A DNA stretch of 64,000 bases, from positions 348,220 to 412,219 of the forward strand of contig NZ_JBKBHC010000003.1 of assembly GCF_046297895.1 (NCBI RefSeq), read 5' to 3'. The stretch is from Ferrovibrio sp046297895 (GTDB lineage: Bacteria; Pseudomonadota; Alphaproteobacteria; Ferrovibrionales; Ferrovibrionaceae). How positions within the stretch are numbered: position 1 is the first letter of the stretch; the number at the start of each line of letters is the position of its first letter. Made by a program: the position numbers and the translations under genes. Below are positions 9,263 to 19,503 of this stretch, piece after piece. The notes beneath the pieces are model-generated. The model was not told where the DNA came from. It worked only from the letters and a program-made list of their open reading frames with translations, and made no database searches.

Positions 9263-9415
9263 TCAGTAATAGCGGATGGTGTTGCGGTTGGTACGGTCGA
9301 TGGTCCCGGGCCGCTCGACGGCATCGGGCGGATAATCCGGCAGGTCCTTGCGGCCGCAGGCGGCAAGGCCGGAGACGGCCAGCAGAGCCAGCAGGAGAAG
9401 GGCTTTAACGCGCAT
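9263..9415 (-). CDS. lptM: Small LptM-like lipoprotein
   Basis: 50 aa from ATG 9415. A classic lipoprotein signal MRVKALLLLALLAVSGLAAC is followed by GRKDLPDYPP. LptM (YifL) proteins have this Leu-rich signal, a lipobox ending Gly-Leu-Ala-Ala-Cys-Gly and a short Pro-rich mature part. In Escherichia coli LptM assists assembly of the LptDE lipopolysaccharide translocon. The argH-lptM-lysA order is frequent in alphaproteobacteria. It overlaps the end of argH by 11 bp and precedes lysA by 8 bp. Confidence 0.82.
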   Translation of the reverse strand: MRVKALLLLALLAVSGLAACGRKDLPDYPPDAVERPGTIDRTNRNTIRYY

Positions 9416-10862
9416 CGCTTTTGCCTTTCTCTTTCGCGAGCAGCTTGCGCCAGCGCGCGACCTGCTTCGCCACATTGGCCGGCGCGGTGCCGCCATAGGA
9501 AACGCGACTCTTCACCGAATTCTGCACGCCCAGCACGGCGAAGATATCCTTGGTGATGCGCGGCTCCACGCCCTGCATCTCCTTCAGCGTCAGGGCCTCC
9601 AGCGGCTTGTTCTGCTGCTCGGCCAGTTTCACCAGGCTGCCGGCCACATGATGGGCCTGGCGGAACGGCATGTCGATCTTGCGCACGCACCAGTCGGCCA
9701 GATCGGTGGCGGTGGTGTAACCCTCGCCAGCGGCTTCCTGCATACGTAGCGCATTGGCCTTCAGGTCGGCGACCATGCCGGCGGTGGCGGCGATGCAGAG
9801 TTCCAGGCTGTCGACGGCGTCAAACGTCGGCTCCTTGTCCTCCTGCATGTCCTTGCCATAGGTCATCGGCAGGCCCTTCATGGTGATCAGCAGGGCGTTC
9901 AGGCTGCCGACGATACGCCCCACCTTGCCGCGCACCAGCTCGGCGGCATCGGGATTGCGCTTCTGCGGCATGATCGACGAGCCGGTGGTGAAGGCATCGC
10001 TGAGCGAGATAAAGCGGAACTGGGCAGACGTCCAGATCACGATCTCTTCCGCCAGCCGCGAGAGATGCACGGCGCAAATGGAAGCCGCGCTCAGGAATTC
10101 CAGCGCATAATCGCGATCGGCCACGGCATCCAGCGAATTGGCCATCGGCCGGTCGAAACCCAGTTCCTTCGCCGTGCTGGCCCGGTCGATGGGCAGGGAC
10201 GTGCCGGCCAATGCTGCGGCGCCCAGCGGGCTTTCGTTCAGCCGCGCGCGCGCGTCTTTCAGGCGCGACCGGTCGCGGCCGATCATCTCCACATAGGCCA
10301 TCAGATGGTGGCCGAAGGTCACCGGCTGGGCTGCTTGTAAATGAGTGAAGCCCGGCATCACCGTCGCTGCATACTCTTCCGCGCGGCGCAGCAGGGTCTT
10401 CTGCAGATCCAGCAGCCCGGCATCGATGCGGTCGATGGCATCGCGCACCCACAGCCGGAAATCGGTCGCCACCTGGTCGTTGCGCGAGCGTGCGGTGTGC
10501 AGCCGGCCGGCCGGCTTGCCGATCAGCTCGGCCAGCCGCGCCTCCACATGCATGTGGATGTCTTCCAGCCGCAGGTCGATCTTGAACTTGCCGGCCTCGA
10601 TCTCACGCAGAATTGTCTGCAGGCCGGCCTGGATCTTTTTACCCTCGGCGGCCGAGATCAGGCCCTGGCGCACCAGCATGCGGCAATGCGCCATCGAGCC
10701 GCGGATATCCTGGCGATACAGCTTTTGGTCGAAGCGGATCGAGGCGTTGATCTCGGTCATGATCGCCGCCGGGCCGGCGGCAAAACGGCCGCCCCACATG
10801 CTGTTGGAGCCGCCTTGTTTAGGGCGGGCCTTCGGCTTATCTGATGCTTTGCGTGCGGACAT
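9405..10862 (-). CDS. argH: Argininosuccinate lyase ArgH
   Basis: 485 aa from ATG 10862; ATG 10799 (MWGGRF) is an alternative start because most ArgH proteins begin there. It splits argininosuccinate to arginine and fumarate. The fumarase/aspartase signature GSSIMPQKRNPDAAE contains the catalytic serine. The region with TARSRNDQVATDFRLW and the catalytic-histidine region GFTHLQAAQPVTFGHH are intact. The start is divergent from and almost abuts the thioredoxin-like gene, leaving only about 13 bp between start codons. Confidence 0.93.
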   Translation of the reverse strand: MSARKASDKPKARPKQGGSNSMWGGRFAAGPAAIMTEINASIRFDQKLYRQDIRGSMAHCRMLVRQGLISAAEGKKIQAGLQTILREIEAGKFKIDLRLEDIHMHVEARLAELIGKPAGRLHTARSRNDQVATDFRLWVRDAIDRIDAGLLDLQKTLLRRAEEYAATVMPGFTHLQAAQPVTFGHHLMAYVEMIGRDRSRLKDARARLNESPLGAAALAGTSLPIDRASTAKELGFDRPMANSLDAVADRDYALEFLSAASICAVHLSRLAEEIVIWTSAQFRFISLSDAFTTGSSIMPQKRNPDAAELVRGKVGRIVGSLNALLITMKGLPMTYGKDMQEDKEPTFDAVDSLELCIAATAGMVADLKANALRMQEAAGEGYTTATDLADWCVRKIDMPFRQAHHVAGSLVKLAEQQNKPLEALTLKEMQGVEPRITKDIFAVLGVQNSVKSRVSYGGTAPANVAKQVARWRKLLAKEKGKSDAR

Positions 10863-10875
10863 GAAGGATCTGGTG

Positions 10876-11454
10876 ATGGCGCTTGTGAAACGGGTTGTGG
10901 CGGTTGCCGCGCTGGCGGCGGGTTTGTCTCTCGGCCTGGGCCTGCCGGCCCGGGCCGCCGATCTCCCCCGCGACGGCGAGATGCGCAAACTTAGCCTCTC
11001 GGCCGAGCGGAAGCCAGTCGCGCAGCCCGAATTCAGCGACCCGGCCGACCGGCCCACCACCCTGGAGGCGAAGCGCGGCAAGGTCGTGCTGCTCAATCTG
11101 TGGGCTACCTGGTGCATTCCCTGCCGCGAGGAGATGCCGGCGCTGGATCGCCTGCAGGCCGCGCGCGGCGGCAAGGATTTCGAGGTCGTCGCCGTGGCGC
11201 AGGATCGCAGCGGCCGCGCCAAGGTGGAGAAGTTCCTGGCCGAGACCAAGGTGGTCCATCTCAAGCCCTATCTCGATGCCAGCATGAAATCGGGCCGCGC
11301 CTGGGGCGCCGTCGGCCTGCCCACTACCATCCTGATCGACGCCCAGGGCCGCGAGGTCGGCCGCCTGGTCGGCGAGGCGGCGTGGGATTCTCCCGATGCG
11401 CTGAAACTGATCGACGCGCTGATCGCCGAGAAGGTCAAGGCGGCGGGGAAATAA
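10876..11454 (+). CDS. tlpA: TlpA-family thiol:disulfide reductase, exported
   Basis: 192 aa from ATG 10876, preceded by AAGGA at 7 nt spacing. A signal peptide or membrane anchor (about residues 4-26, ending ARAA) leads to a thioredoxin fold with the active site WCIPC (Cys80, Cys83) and the cis-Pro region GLPTTILID. TlpA-like proteins reduce disulfides in the periplasm, for example during cytochrome oxidase or cytochrome c assembly; the partner is not visible here. Transcription ends at the strong hairpin just after the stop. Confidence 0.83.
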   Translation: MALVKRVVAVAALAAGLSLGLGLPARAADLPRDGEMRKLSLSAERKPVAQPEFSDPADRPTTLEAKRGKVVLLNLWATWCIPCREEMPALDRLQAARGGKDFEVVAVAQDRSGRAKVEKFLAETKVVHLKPYLDASMKSGRAWGAVGLPTTILIDAQGREVGRLVGEAAWDSPDALKLIDALIAEKVKAAGK

Positions 11455-11455
11455 A

Positions 11456-11486
11456 AAAAGCCCGGCTGCGCAGCCGGGCTTTTTTG
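11456..11486. terminator. Bidirectional rho-independent terminator
   Basis: A perfect inverted repeat, AGCCCGGCTG pairing with CAGCCGGGCT, is flanked by an A-run on the left and a T-run on the right. It can end the rightward tlpA transcript and the leftward 3-hydroxybutyryl-CoA dehydrogenase transcript. Confidence 0.88.
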
Positions 11487-11519
11487 CGTTCGCGTGATCC
11501 GCCTCAGCGCACCATTCCC

Positions 11520-12392
11520 TTACCGCGTCGGCGTCGGATGTTCGCCGCGATAGTCGTAGAAGCCGCGGTTGGTCTTGCGGCCGAGCCAGCCGGCCTCGAC
11601 GTATTTCACGAGAAGAGGACACGGGCGGTATTTGCTGTCGGCCAGGCCCTCGTAGAGCACCTGCATGATCGAGAGGCAGGTGTCGAGGCCGATGAAGTCC
11701 GCAAGCTGAAGCGGCCCCATCGGATGGTTGGCGCCCAGCCGCATCGCCGTGTCGATGGCTTCCACCGAGCCCACGCCCTCATAGAGGGTGTAGATCGCCT
11801 CGTTGATCATCGGCAGCAGGATGCGGTTGACGATGAAGGCGGGGAAGTCTTCCGAATTGGCCGGGGTCTTGCCCAGCTTCACGGTCAGCTCGCGCACCTG
11901 GCGGAAGGTTTCCTCATCGGTGGCGATGCCGCGGATCAGCTCGACCAGCTGCATCACCGGCACCGGGTTCATGAAATGCATGCCCATGAACTTTTCCGGC
12001 CGGTCGGTGGCCGAGGCCAGCCGGGTCACCGAGATCGACGAGGTGTTGGTGGCGAGCAGCGCGGATGGCTTCAGCACCGGGCAGAGATCGGCGAAGATCT
12101 TTTTCTTCACCGCCTCGTTCTCGGTGGCGGCCTCGACCACGAAATCGGTCTCGGCGAAGACGCGGATGTCGTTGGAGGTGCGGATGCGGGTCAGCGCCGC
12201 GGCCTTGTCGGCCTCGGCGATCTTGCCGCGGGCGACCTGCCGGTTCATGTTGCCGGTGATGGTCTCCAGCGCCTTGTTGAGCTGGGCCTCGTTGATGTCC
12301 TGCAGCACGACATCATAGCCGGCCAGGGCGCAGACATGGGCGATACCGTTGCCCATCTGGCCCGCGCCGATCACCCCAATCGTCTTGATCAT
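11520..12392 (-). CDS. hbdA: 3-hydroxybutyryl-CoA dehydrogenase
   Basis: 290 aa. The N-terminal Rossmann motif is GAGQMGNGIA (about residues 9-18). The MHFMNPVPVMQLVELIRG segment with its Asn-Pro is the hallmark of short 3-hydroxyacyl-CoA dehydrogenases. The enzyme interconverts acetoacetyl-CoA and 3-hydroxybutyryl-CoA. It lies 22 bp downstream of etfA and etfB in one leftward operon, an arrangement that couples acyl-CoA oxidation to electron transfer. Confidence 0.92.
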   Translation of the reverse strand: MIKTIGVIGAGQMGNGIAHVCALAGYDVVLQDINEAQLNKALETITGNMNRQVARGKIAEADKAAALTRIRTSNDIRVFAETDFVVEAATENEAVKKKIFADLCPVLKPSALLATNTSSISVTRLASATDRPEKFMGMHFMNPVPVMQLVELIRGIATDEETFRQVRELTVKLGKTPANSEDFPAFIVNRILLPMINEAIYTLYEGVGSVEAIDTAMRLGANHPMGPLQLADFIGLDTCLSIMQVLYEGLADSKYRPCPLLVKYVEAGWLGRKTNRGFYDYRGEHPTPTR

Positions 12393-12414
12393 GCGGTTCC
12401 CGGTCCTTCGCGGC

Positions 12415-13350
12415 TTACTTGGACAGCTCGGCTTCGAGCTCGGGCAGCAGCTTGAACAGGTCGCCGACCAGGCCGTAATCGGCGACCTGGAAGATCGGCG
12501 CCTCCTCGTCCTTGTTGATGGCGACGATCACCTTGCTGTCCTTCATGCCGGCCAGGTGCTGGATGGCGCCCGAGATGCCGACGGCGATGTAGAGCTGCGG
12601 CGCGACGATCTTGCCGGTCTGGCCGACCTGGTAGTCGTTCGGCACGAAGCCGGCATCCACCGCGGCGCGGCTGGCGCCGACGGCGGCGCCCAGCTTGTCG
12701 GCCACGGCCTCGATCAGCTTGAAATTCTCGCCCGAGCCCATGCCGCGACCGCCCGAGACGACGATCTTGGCCGAGGTCAGCTCCGGACGGTCCGACTTCT
12801 GCAGTTCCTGGCCGATGAATTTCGACAGGCCCGGATCGGCATCGGCGTCGGCCTTCTCGATGGCGGCAGAACCGCCCTCGGCGCTGGCGGCCTGGAAGCC
12901 GGTGGCGCGCACGGTGATCACCTTGATGGCGTCCGAGGACTGCACGGTGGCCATGGCGTTGCCGGCATAGATCGGACGGACAAACGTATCCGCCGACTTC
13001 ACTTCGACGATGCCCGAGATCTGCATCACGTCGAGCAATGCTGCGACGCGCGGCATCACGTTCTTGCCCGAGGTGGTCTCGGGCGCCAGGATGGCGGCAT
13101 AGCCCTTGCCCAGCTTGGCCACCAGCGGCGCCATCGCCTCGGCCAGGCCGTGGGCGTAATGCGCGGCCTCGACCTGGATCACCTTGGCCACGCCCGCGAT
13201 CTTGGCAGCAGCTGCTGCTGCCGCGCCGCAATTCTCGCCGGCCACCAGCACGTGCACGTCGCCGTCAATCTTGGTCGCGGCGGTGACGGTGTTCAGGGTC
13301 GGCGCCTTGATCGAGGCGTTGTCGTGTTCAGCGATAACCAGAACGCTCAT
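12415..13350 (-). CDS. etfA: Electron transfer flavoprotein alpha subunit
   Basis: 311 aa from ATG 13350 (MSVLVIAEHDNASIKAPTLNTV). The C-terminal FAD-binding region contains VSGGRGMGSGENF and GAAVGASRAAVDAGFVPNDYQVGQTGK, the ETF-alpha signature. With EtfB it passes electrons from acyl-CoA dehydrogenases to ETF:ubiquinone oxidoreductase. The apparent open frame continues upstream through etfB in another frame and is not real. Two bases separate the start from the etfB stop, so the pair is translationally linked. Confidence 0.94.
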   Translation of the reverse strand: MSVLVIAEHDNASIKAPTLNTVTAATKIDGDVHVLVAGENCGAAAAAAAKIAGVAKVIQVEAAHYAHGLAEAMAPLVAKLGKGYAAILAPETTSGKNVMPRVAALLDVMQISGIVEVKSADTFVRPIYAGNAMATVQSSDAIKVITVRATGFQAASAEGGSAAIEKADADADPGLSKFIGQELQKSDRPELTSAKIVVSGGRGMGSGENFKLIEAVADKLGAAVGASRAAVDAGFVPNDYQVGQTGKIVAPQLYIAVGISGAIQHLAGMKDSKVIVAINKDEEAPIFQVADYGLVGDLFKLLPELEAELSK

Positions 13351-13352
13351 CT

Positions 13353-14102
13353 TTAGATCACTCCCGCTTCGGTCTTCAGCTTTTGCACCAGGGTCGCCAC
13401 GTCGGGCACCTTGATGCCGGCCGAACGCTTCGGCGGCTCCTCGACCGACAGGGTCTTCAGCCGCGGCGCGATATCCACGCCGAAATCCTCCGGCGTCTTC
13501 TCGTCGATCGGCTTCTTCTTCGCCTTCATGATGTTGGGCAGGCTGGCATAACGCGGCTCGTTCAGGCGCAGGTCGGTGGTCACCACCGCCGGCAGCTTGA
13601 TTTCCACCGTCTCCAGGCCGCCGTCGACTTCGCGCACCACGGTGGCCTTGCCGTCGGCAAGCGCCACCTTGTTGGCAAACGTGCCCTGCGGCCAGTTCAT
13701 CAGGGCGGCCAGCATCTGGCCGGTCTGGTTGCTGTCGTCGTCGATGGCCTGCTTGCCGACAATCACCAGCTGCGGCTGCTCGGCCTCGGCGATCTTGGCC
13801 AGCAGCTTGGCCACGGCCAGCGGCTGCACTTCCGCGTCGGTCTTCACCAGGATGCCGCGGTCGGCGCCCATGGCCAGCGCGGTGCGCAGGGTTTCCTGCG
13901 CCTGGGCCGGGCCGATCGAGACGGCGATCACTTCGGTGGCGGTGCCGGCTTCCTTCATCCGCACGGCTTCCTCGACGGCGATTTCGTCGAAGGGGTTCAT
14001 CGACATCTTCACGTTGGCGAGGTCGACGCCCGTCTTGTCCGCCTTGACGCGGATCTTGACGTTGTAGTCCACCACGCGCTTGACCGCGACCAGAACCTTC
14101 AT
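13353..14102 (-). CDS. etfB: Electron transfer flavoprotein beta subunit
   Basis: 249 aa from ATG 14102; AGGA lies 10 nt upstream, and the protein starts MKVLVAVKRVVDYNVKIRV as in most EtfB. The ETF-beta signature region (VEIKLPAVVTTDLRLNEPRYASLPNIMKAKKKPI) and the adenosine-binding segment GKQAIDDDSNQTGQMLA are intact. First gene of the etfB-etfA-hbdA operon. Confidence 0.94.
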   Translation of the reverse strand: MKVLVAVKRVVDYNVKIRVKADKTGVDLANVKMSMNPFDEIAVEEAVRMKEAGTATEVIAVSIGPAQAQETLRTALAMGADRGILVKTDAEVQPLAVAKLLAKIAEAEQPQLVIVGKQAIDDDSNQTGQMLAALMNWPQGTFANKVALADGKATVVREVDGGLETVEIKLPAVVTTDLRLNEPRYASLPNIMKAKKKPIDEKTPEDFGVDIAPRLKTLSVEEPPKRSAGIKVPDVATLVQKLKTEAGVI

Positions 14103-14112
14103 GGACATCCAA

Positions 14113-14704
14113 TCCTGATTTATTGAGCGAATAAGCGGCGATACGGATACGGCGCCGGGAAAGACCCAGAAAGACGTGGGCGCGCGCATGCGTTTTTCGC
14201 GCTGCACACTATAACCCGCCCGGGGGGCTGTCAACGAACCGCAATGCGTGGTTTCCGCTCCGTCAGGCATGACTCAAGTCATTGCGACGTTGCGTAAATT
14301 CGCGCTTTGCGCGCAGCCGGTTTGCATCGGGCCCGACCGTTCCGAACACTTCGGCGCCAGTGGGCGAAAGCGCGCCCATGCAGCAGTTTCGATGCGTCGA
14401 ATGACTGCGGCACCGTAGGTGTGCCAGTCGATGCAGCGGAAATGCTGCAGGCGCCGTCTCAGGTCGCCATGTTCGGGTGCCGTCTGCGGATCGAAATCAA
14501 ACCGCGCGCTTGGCCACGCTCTGGATCGACAGGCTCGGCCATCTTCTTCTGGTCAGGTTCTTCCGGTCTGGCGGCGCAGACGGCACCCCGCCGTCGATCT
14601 CTTCAGGCTCGATCCCAGCCGTATCCATCCTGGCGCTCCATTGCGGCTCTGCCGGCCGGCTGTGGAATGTCCGCAGGCATGCCGAAACAGCCCAATCCGT
14701 GGCA
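14113..14704. other. Intergenic stretch without recognisable gene
   Basis: About 590 bases between etfB and the repeat-protein gene. Small open frames occur on the plus strand (for example 14307-14708) but their translations are Arg/Pro/Ser-rich with no recognisable domain, typical of shadow frames in GC-rich DNA. The part nearest etfB presumably carries the etfBA promoter. Confidence 0.5.
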
Positions 14705-14705
14705 T

Positions 14706-14732
14706 TGACATTTATTCCTATTAATGTACATT
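14706..14732 (+). promoter_or_regulatory. Candidate sigma-70 promoter of the repeat-protein gene
   Basis: TTGACA at 14706-14711 and TACATT after a 16-nt spacer lie in a locally AT-rich island just before an AGGAGG ribosome-binding site (about 14759) and the ATG at 14769. The -35 is perfect; the -10 is moderate. Confidence 0.5.
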
Positions 14733-14768
14733 ATATGTTCTATAAGCTGTCGTCAACAGGAGGCCGTC

Positions 14769-15752
14769 ATGGCCCGCGAGTCATATGATCCGTTCAAGGA
14801 TGAAACCATCCATCACAGGAAGCCGCGCAAAAAGCCGGTGACGGTGGACTGGAAGCTGGCGGCCAGGCGGGTGGCCGAGGGGGCCGCGCTTGCCGCCGTC
14901 GCCGCCGAACTGGGCATCACGGAAGAGCATTTCTGGCGCCACCTGCGCCGCAGCCTGCGATTCCGCTTTCTGTTGGAGCAGGCGGTCGAGCGCCGGGCCG
15001 GCCTGATCGCCCTGCAATCCCGCGTCGCCCTGCCCGCAGCCGTGTTGGACCGCTGCCTGCAGGCTGAAAGCCTGGATGGCAGCCTGCTCTCCGCGCTGGT
15101 GAGCGATACCCAGGCCGGGCGGGCATCCGGCGGCCCCGCCGGGGATTCATCCGGCCTGATCGACCTTCTGGCCGAAACGGGGCGCCGCCCGCCCAACATG
15201 GCTTTCCGTCGGCGCATCGCCGCCGAGCGGCGGCAGATGGACGCCGCCGTCGCCGTCATCAAGGCCCAGGCCGGCTTCTTGCGGCCCGCGACCGCCGCCG
15301 ACCCCGCGCGGACTGCAGCGAACCCCAACGAGCCGGAGCGGACCCAAACGAACCTCAACGAACCGGAGCGGACCCAAACGAACCTCAACGAACCGGAGCG
15401 GACCCAAACGGACCTCAACGAACCCGAGCGGTCCGAAACGAACCCCAACGGACCGGAACGGTCCGAAACGAACTGCCGCGAACCGGAGCGCTCACAAACG
15501 GCGCGGACCCAGACGATGCGCGATGATGCAAAACAAGCCACACCGGATCGCGTCCGCCCGGCACCCGCGCCCTACGATCCCTGGCCCGGCCGCCCGCCGC
15601 GCCATCTGGTGCCGAAGCCGCCAGAACCGCGCAGCCGCGCCGCCCTCTATGGCACCATCGTCGACCTCGAGGGCCCGGATCTTGCCCGCATCCGCGCCAT
15701 GGGCGGCTTCGATCCGCCCGAGCCGGATGCAGACGGGCCGGCCGATGGGTGA
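14769..15752 (+). CDS. Hypothetical protein with decapeptide tandem repeats
   Basis: 327 aa from ATG 14769, preceded by AGGAGG at 5-6 nt spacing. The N-terminal 75 residues are helical and contain an HTH-like stretch (VAAELGITEEHFWRHLRRS), suggesting DNA binding. The middle (about residues 185-245) is an array of imperfect 10-residue units of the form NEPERTQTNL encoded by 30-bp near-identical repeats. The C-terminus is Pro/Arg-rich. I do not recognise the family. The repeat array is a slippage hotspot, so length may vary between strains. Confidence 0.7.
   Translation: MARESYDPFKDETIHHRKPRKKPVTVDWKLAARRVAEGAALAAVAAELGITEEHFWRHLRRSLRFRFLLEQAVERRAGLIALQSRVALPAAVLDRCLQAESLDGSLLSALVSDTQAGRASGGPAGDSSGLIDLLAETGRRPPNMAFRRRIAAERRQMDAAVAVIKAQAGFLRPATAADPARTAANPNEPERTQTNLNEPERTQTNLNEPERTQTDLNEPERSETNPNGPERSETNCREPERSQTARTQTMRDDAKQATPDRVRPAPAPYDPWPGRPPRHLVPKPPEPRSRAALYGTIVDLEGPDLARIRAMGGFDPPEPDADGPADG
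15331..15490 (+). repeat. 30-bp imperfect tandem repeat inside a coding region
   Basis: Five to six consecutive 30-bp units, each containing GAGCGGACCCAAACG or GAGCGGTCCGAAACG, keep the reading frame and encode NEPERTQTNL-like decapeptides. The units at about 15341-15430 are nearly identical; flanking ones diverge. Confidence 0.85.
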
Positions 15753-15772
15753 GGGCTTGAATGTATTTTCAT

Positions 15773-15889
15773 CATGGCCGGGCTCGCTCTCTCTTATGCG
15801 TCATGGCCGGACTTGTTCCGGCCATCCACGTCTTTCTAATGAATTCGTGGATGCCCGGCACAAGGCCGGGCATGACGAAGGAGCATGAC
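15773..15889. repeat. REP-like palindromic extragenic element, copy 1
   Basis: Two inverted-repeat modules: GTCATGGCCGGACTTGTTCC followed by GGCCATCCACG, then CGTGGATGCCCGGCACAAGG and CCGGGCATGACG. The whole is an inverted repeat able to fold into a long hairpin. A second copy lies at 18709-18790, also downstream of a gene. The partial ATGGCCGGGCTCGCTC just before it looks like a truncated third module. Confidence 0.75.
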
Positions 15890-16073
15890 GGGAAGAGAGT
15901 GCGGCCCGGTCCTTCCGTGTCTCCCTTGAGAAAGATCAACGCGAAAAACCGCGAAAGGGGCTCTTGTACGGAAGCGGGCGCTTCCCACATCAGATCACGA
16001 GAGAGGGGCCCGACAGGAACCTGCCGCTGAAGCGGGGGTTGCGACCAGGGGCTGCCAGCAAGGAGCTCAAGAC
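15890..16073 (+). promoter_or_regulatory. clpB 5' region with a sigma-32-like -35 element
   Basis: The stretch holds TCTCCCTTGAG (about 15920-15930), similar to the heat-shock -35 box, but no convincing -10 at the expected distance. A second CTTG at 15963 has CCCACAT 17 nt later, a weak RpoH match. Heat-shock control of clpB is expected from family knowledge; the exact promoter is uncertain. Confidence 0.3.
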
Positions 16074-18680
<2,607 letters not shown>

Positions 18681-18708
18681 CGGGCGGCGGTCAGTTAAAC
18701 AAACAGTG

Positions 18709-18791
18709 TCATGGCCGGGCTTGTCCCGGCCATCCACGAGTTGTTTTAAAAGGAAGACATGGATGCCCGGGCCAAGCCCGGGCATGACGAG
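18709..18791. repeat. REP-like palindromic extragenic element, copy 2
   Basis: GTCATGGCCGGGCTTGTCCC and GGCCATCCACG on the left, ATGGATGCCCGGGCCAAGC and CCGGGCATGACG on the right, with a spacer of about 25 nt. It matches copy 1 (15773-15889) closely. It lies between the convergent clpB and glutathione-S-transferase genes, where it could act as a transcription end or nucleoid-protein site. Confidence 0.78.
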
Positions 18792-18799
18792 AAAAGAAC

Positions 18800-19408
18800 T
18801 CAATCCCCCGGCAGCATCTTGATATGGCCGGGCTGGCTGGCCACCCGGTCGAGCCAGGCGCGCAGGGCCGGATAGGGCTTAAGGTCCAGGTCGGCTTCAT
18901 CGGCGCGGTGGGTGTAGGCGTAGAGCGCGATGTCGGCGATGGTGTAGCGGTTGCCGACGAAGAAATCGTATTTGGCCAGATGCGTGTCCATCACGCTCAG
19001 CGCGTCGCGGCCGCGTTTCAGGCGGTCGGGCATCTCACTCATGCGCGGATGCTGGCGGCCCAGATGGCGCAGGATGTAGCGCGGCGTGGCCACATAGGGC
19101 TCGTGGCTGTATTGCTCGAAGAACAGCCATTGCAGCACCTGCGCCTTGGCTAAGCGCTCCGACGGCCAGTAGGGCGTGCCGTCGGCCAGGTAGCACAGGA
19201 TCGCGTTGCTTTCGGCCAGCACGGTTCCGTCATCCAGTTCCAGCGCCGGGATGCGGCCATTGGGGTTCTTGGCGAGGAATTCGGGCGTGCGCGTCTCGCC
19301 CCTGTCGATGTCGAGTTCGACGGGCGTGTAGGGGATGTTCAGCAGCGCGAGGATCAGCCGGCATTTATAGCCGTTGCCGGAATCGAGATAGTCGTAGAGC
19401 GTGGGCAT
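18800..19408 (-). CDS. Glutathione S-transferase family protein
   Basis: 202 aa. The N-terminal thioredoxin-like domain begins MPTLYDYLDSGNGYKCRLIL, with the GST-typical NPNGRIPALELDDG and LAESNAILCYLA segments; the helical C-terminal domain follows from about residue 85. GSTs conjugate or reduce with glutathione; the substrate is unknown. Its start codon lies only a few bases after a terminator-like hairpin whose 3' arm supplies the GGAG ribosome-binding site. Confidence 0.85.
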   Translation of the reverse strand: MPTLYDYLDSGNGYKCRLILALLNIPYTPVELDIDRGETRTPEFLAKNPNGRIPALELDDGTVLAESNAILCYLADGTPYWPSERLAKAQVLQWLFFEQYSHEPYVATPRYILRHLGRQHPRMSEMPDRLKRGRDALSVMDTHLAKYDFFVGNRYTIADIALYAYTHRADEADLDLKPYPALRAWLDRVASQPGHIKMLPGD

Positions 19409-19409
19409 G

Positions 19410-19446
19410 AAAAAAACTCCGGGCGGGGTTTCGCACCGGAGTTTGG
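19410..19446 (-). terminator. Terminator-like hairpin between the M23 peptidase and GST genes
   Basis: Arms AAACTCCGG and CCGGAGTTT are separated by 13 nt. Read leftward, the hairpin is followed by a T-run, so it fits a rho-independent terminator for the M23 gene. The GST ATG follows within a few bases, and the only ribosome-binding-like GGAG is inside the stem, so the same structure could also limit GST translation. Confidence 0.65.
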
Positions 19447-19503
19447 TTCACACCGCGCCGGGCGGCAAATCCAATATTGTATCGGTTGTATCAGTCCCGC
19501 GGT

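Noticed and set aside
10345..11454. Very long plus-strand frame reading into the tlpA gene
   Set aside because: Its first 170 codons are the antisense of argH and have no homology; the real gene starts at 10876 with a signal peptide and ribosome-binding site.
15331..15490. Tandem 30-bp repeats considered as a CRISPR array
   Set aside because: Units are directly adjacent with no spacers and stay in the reading frame of a gene.
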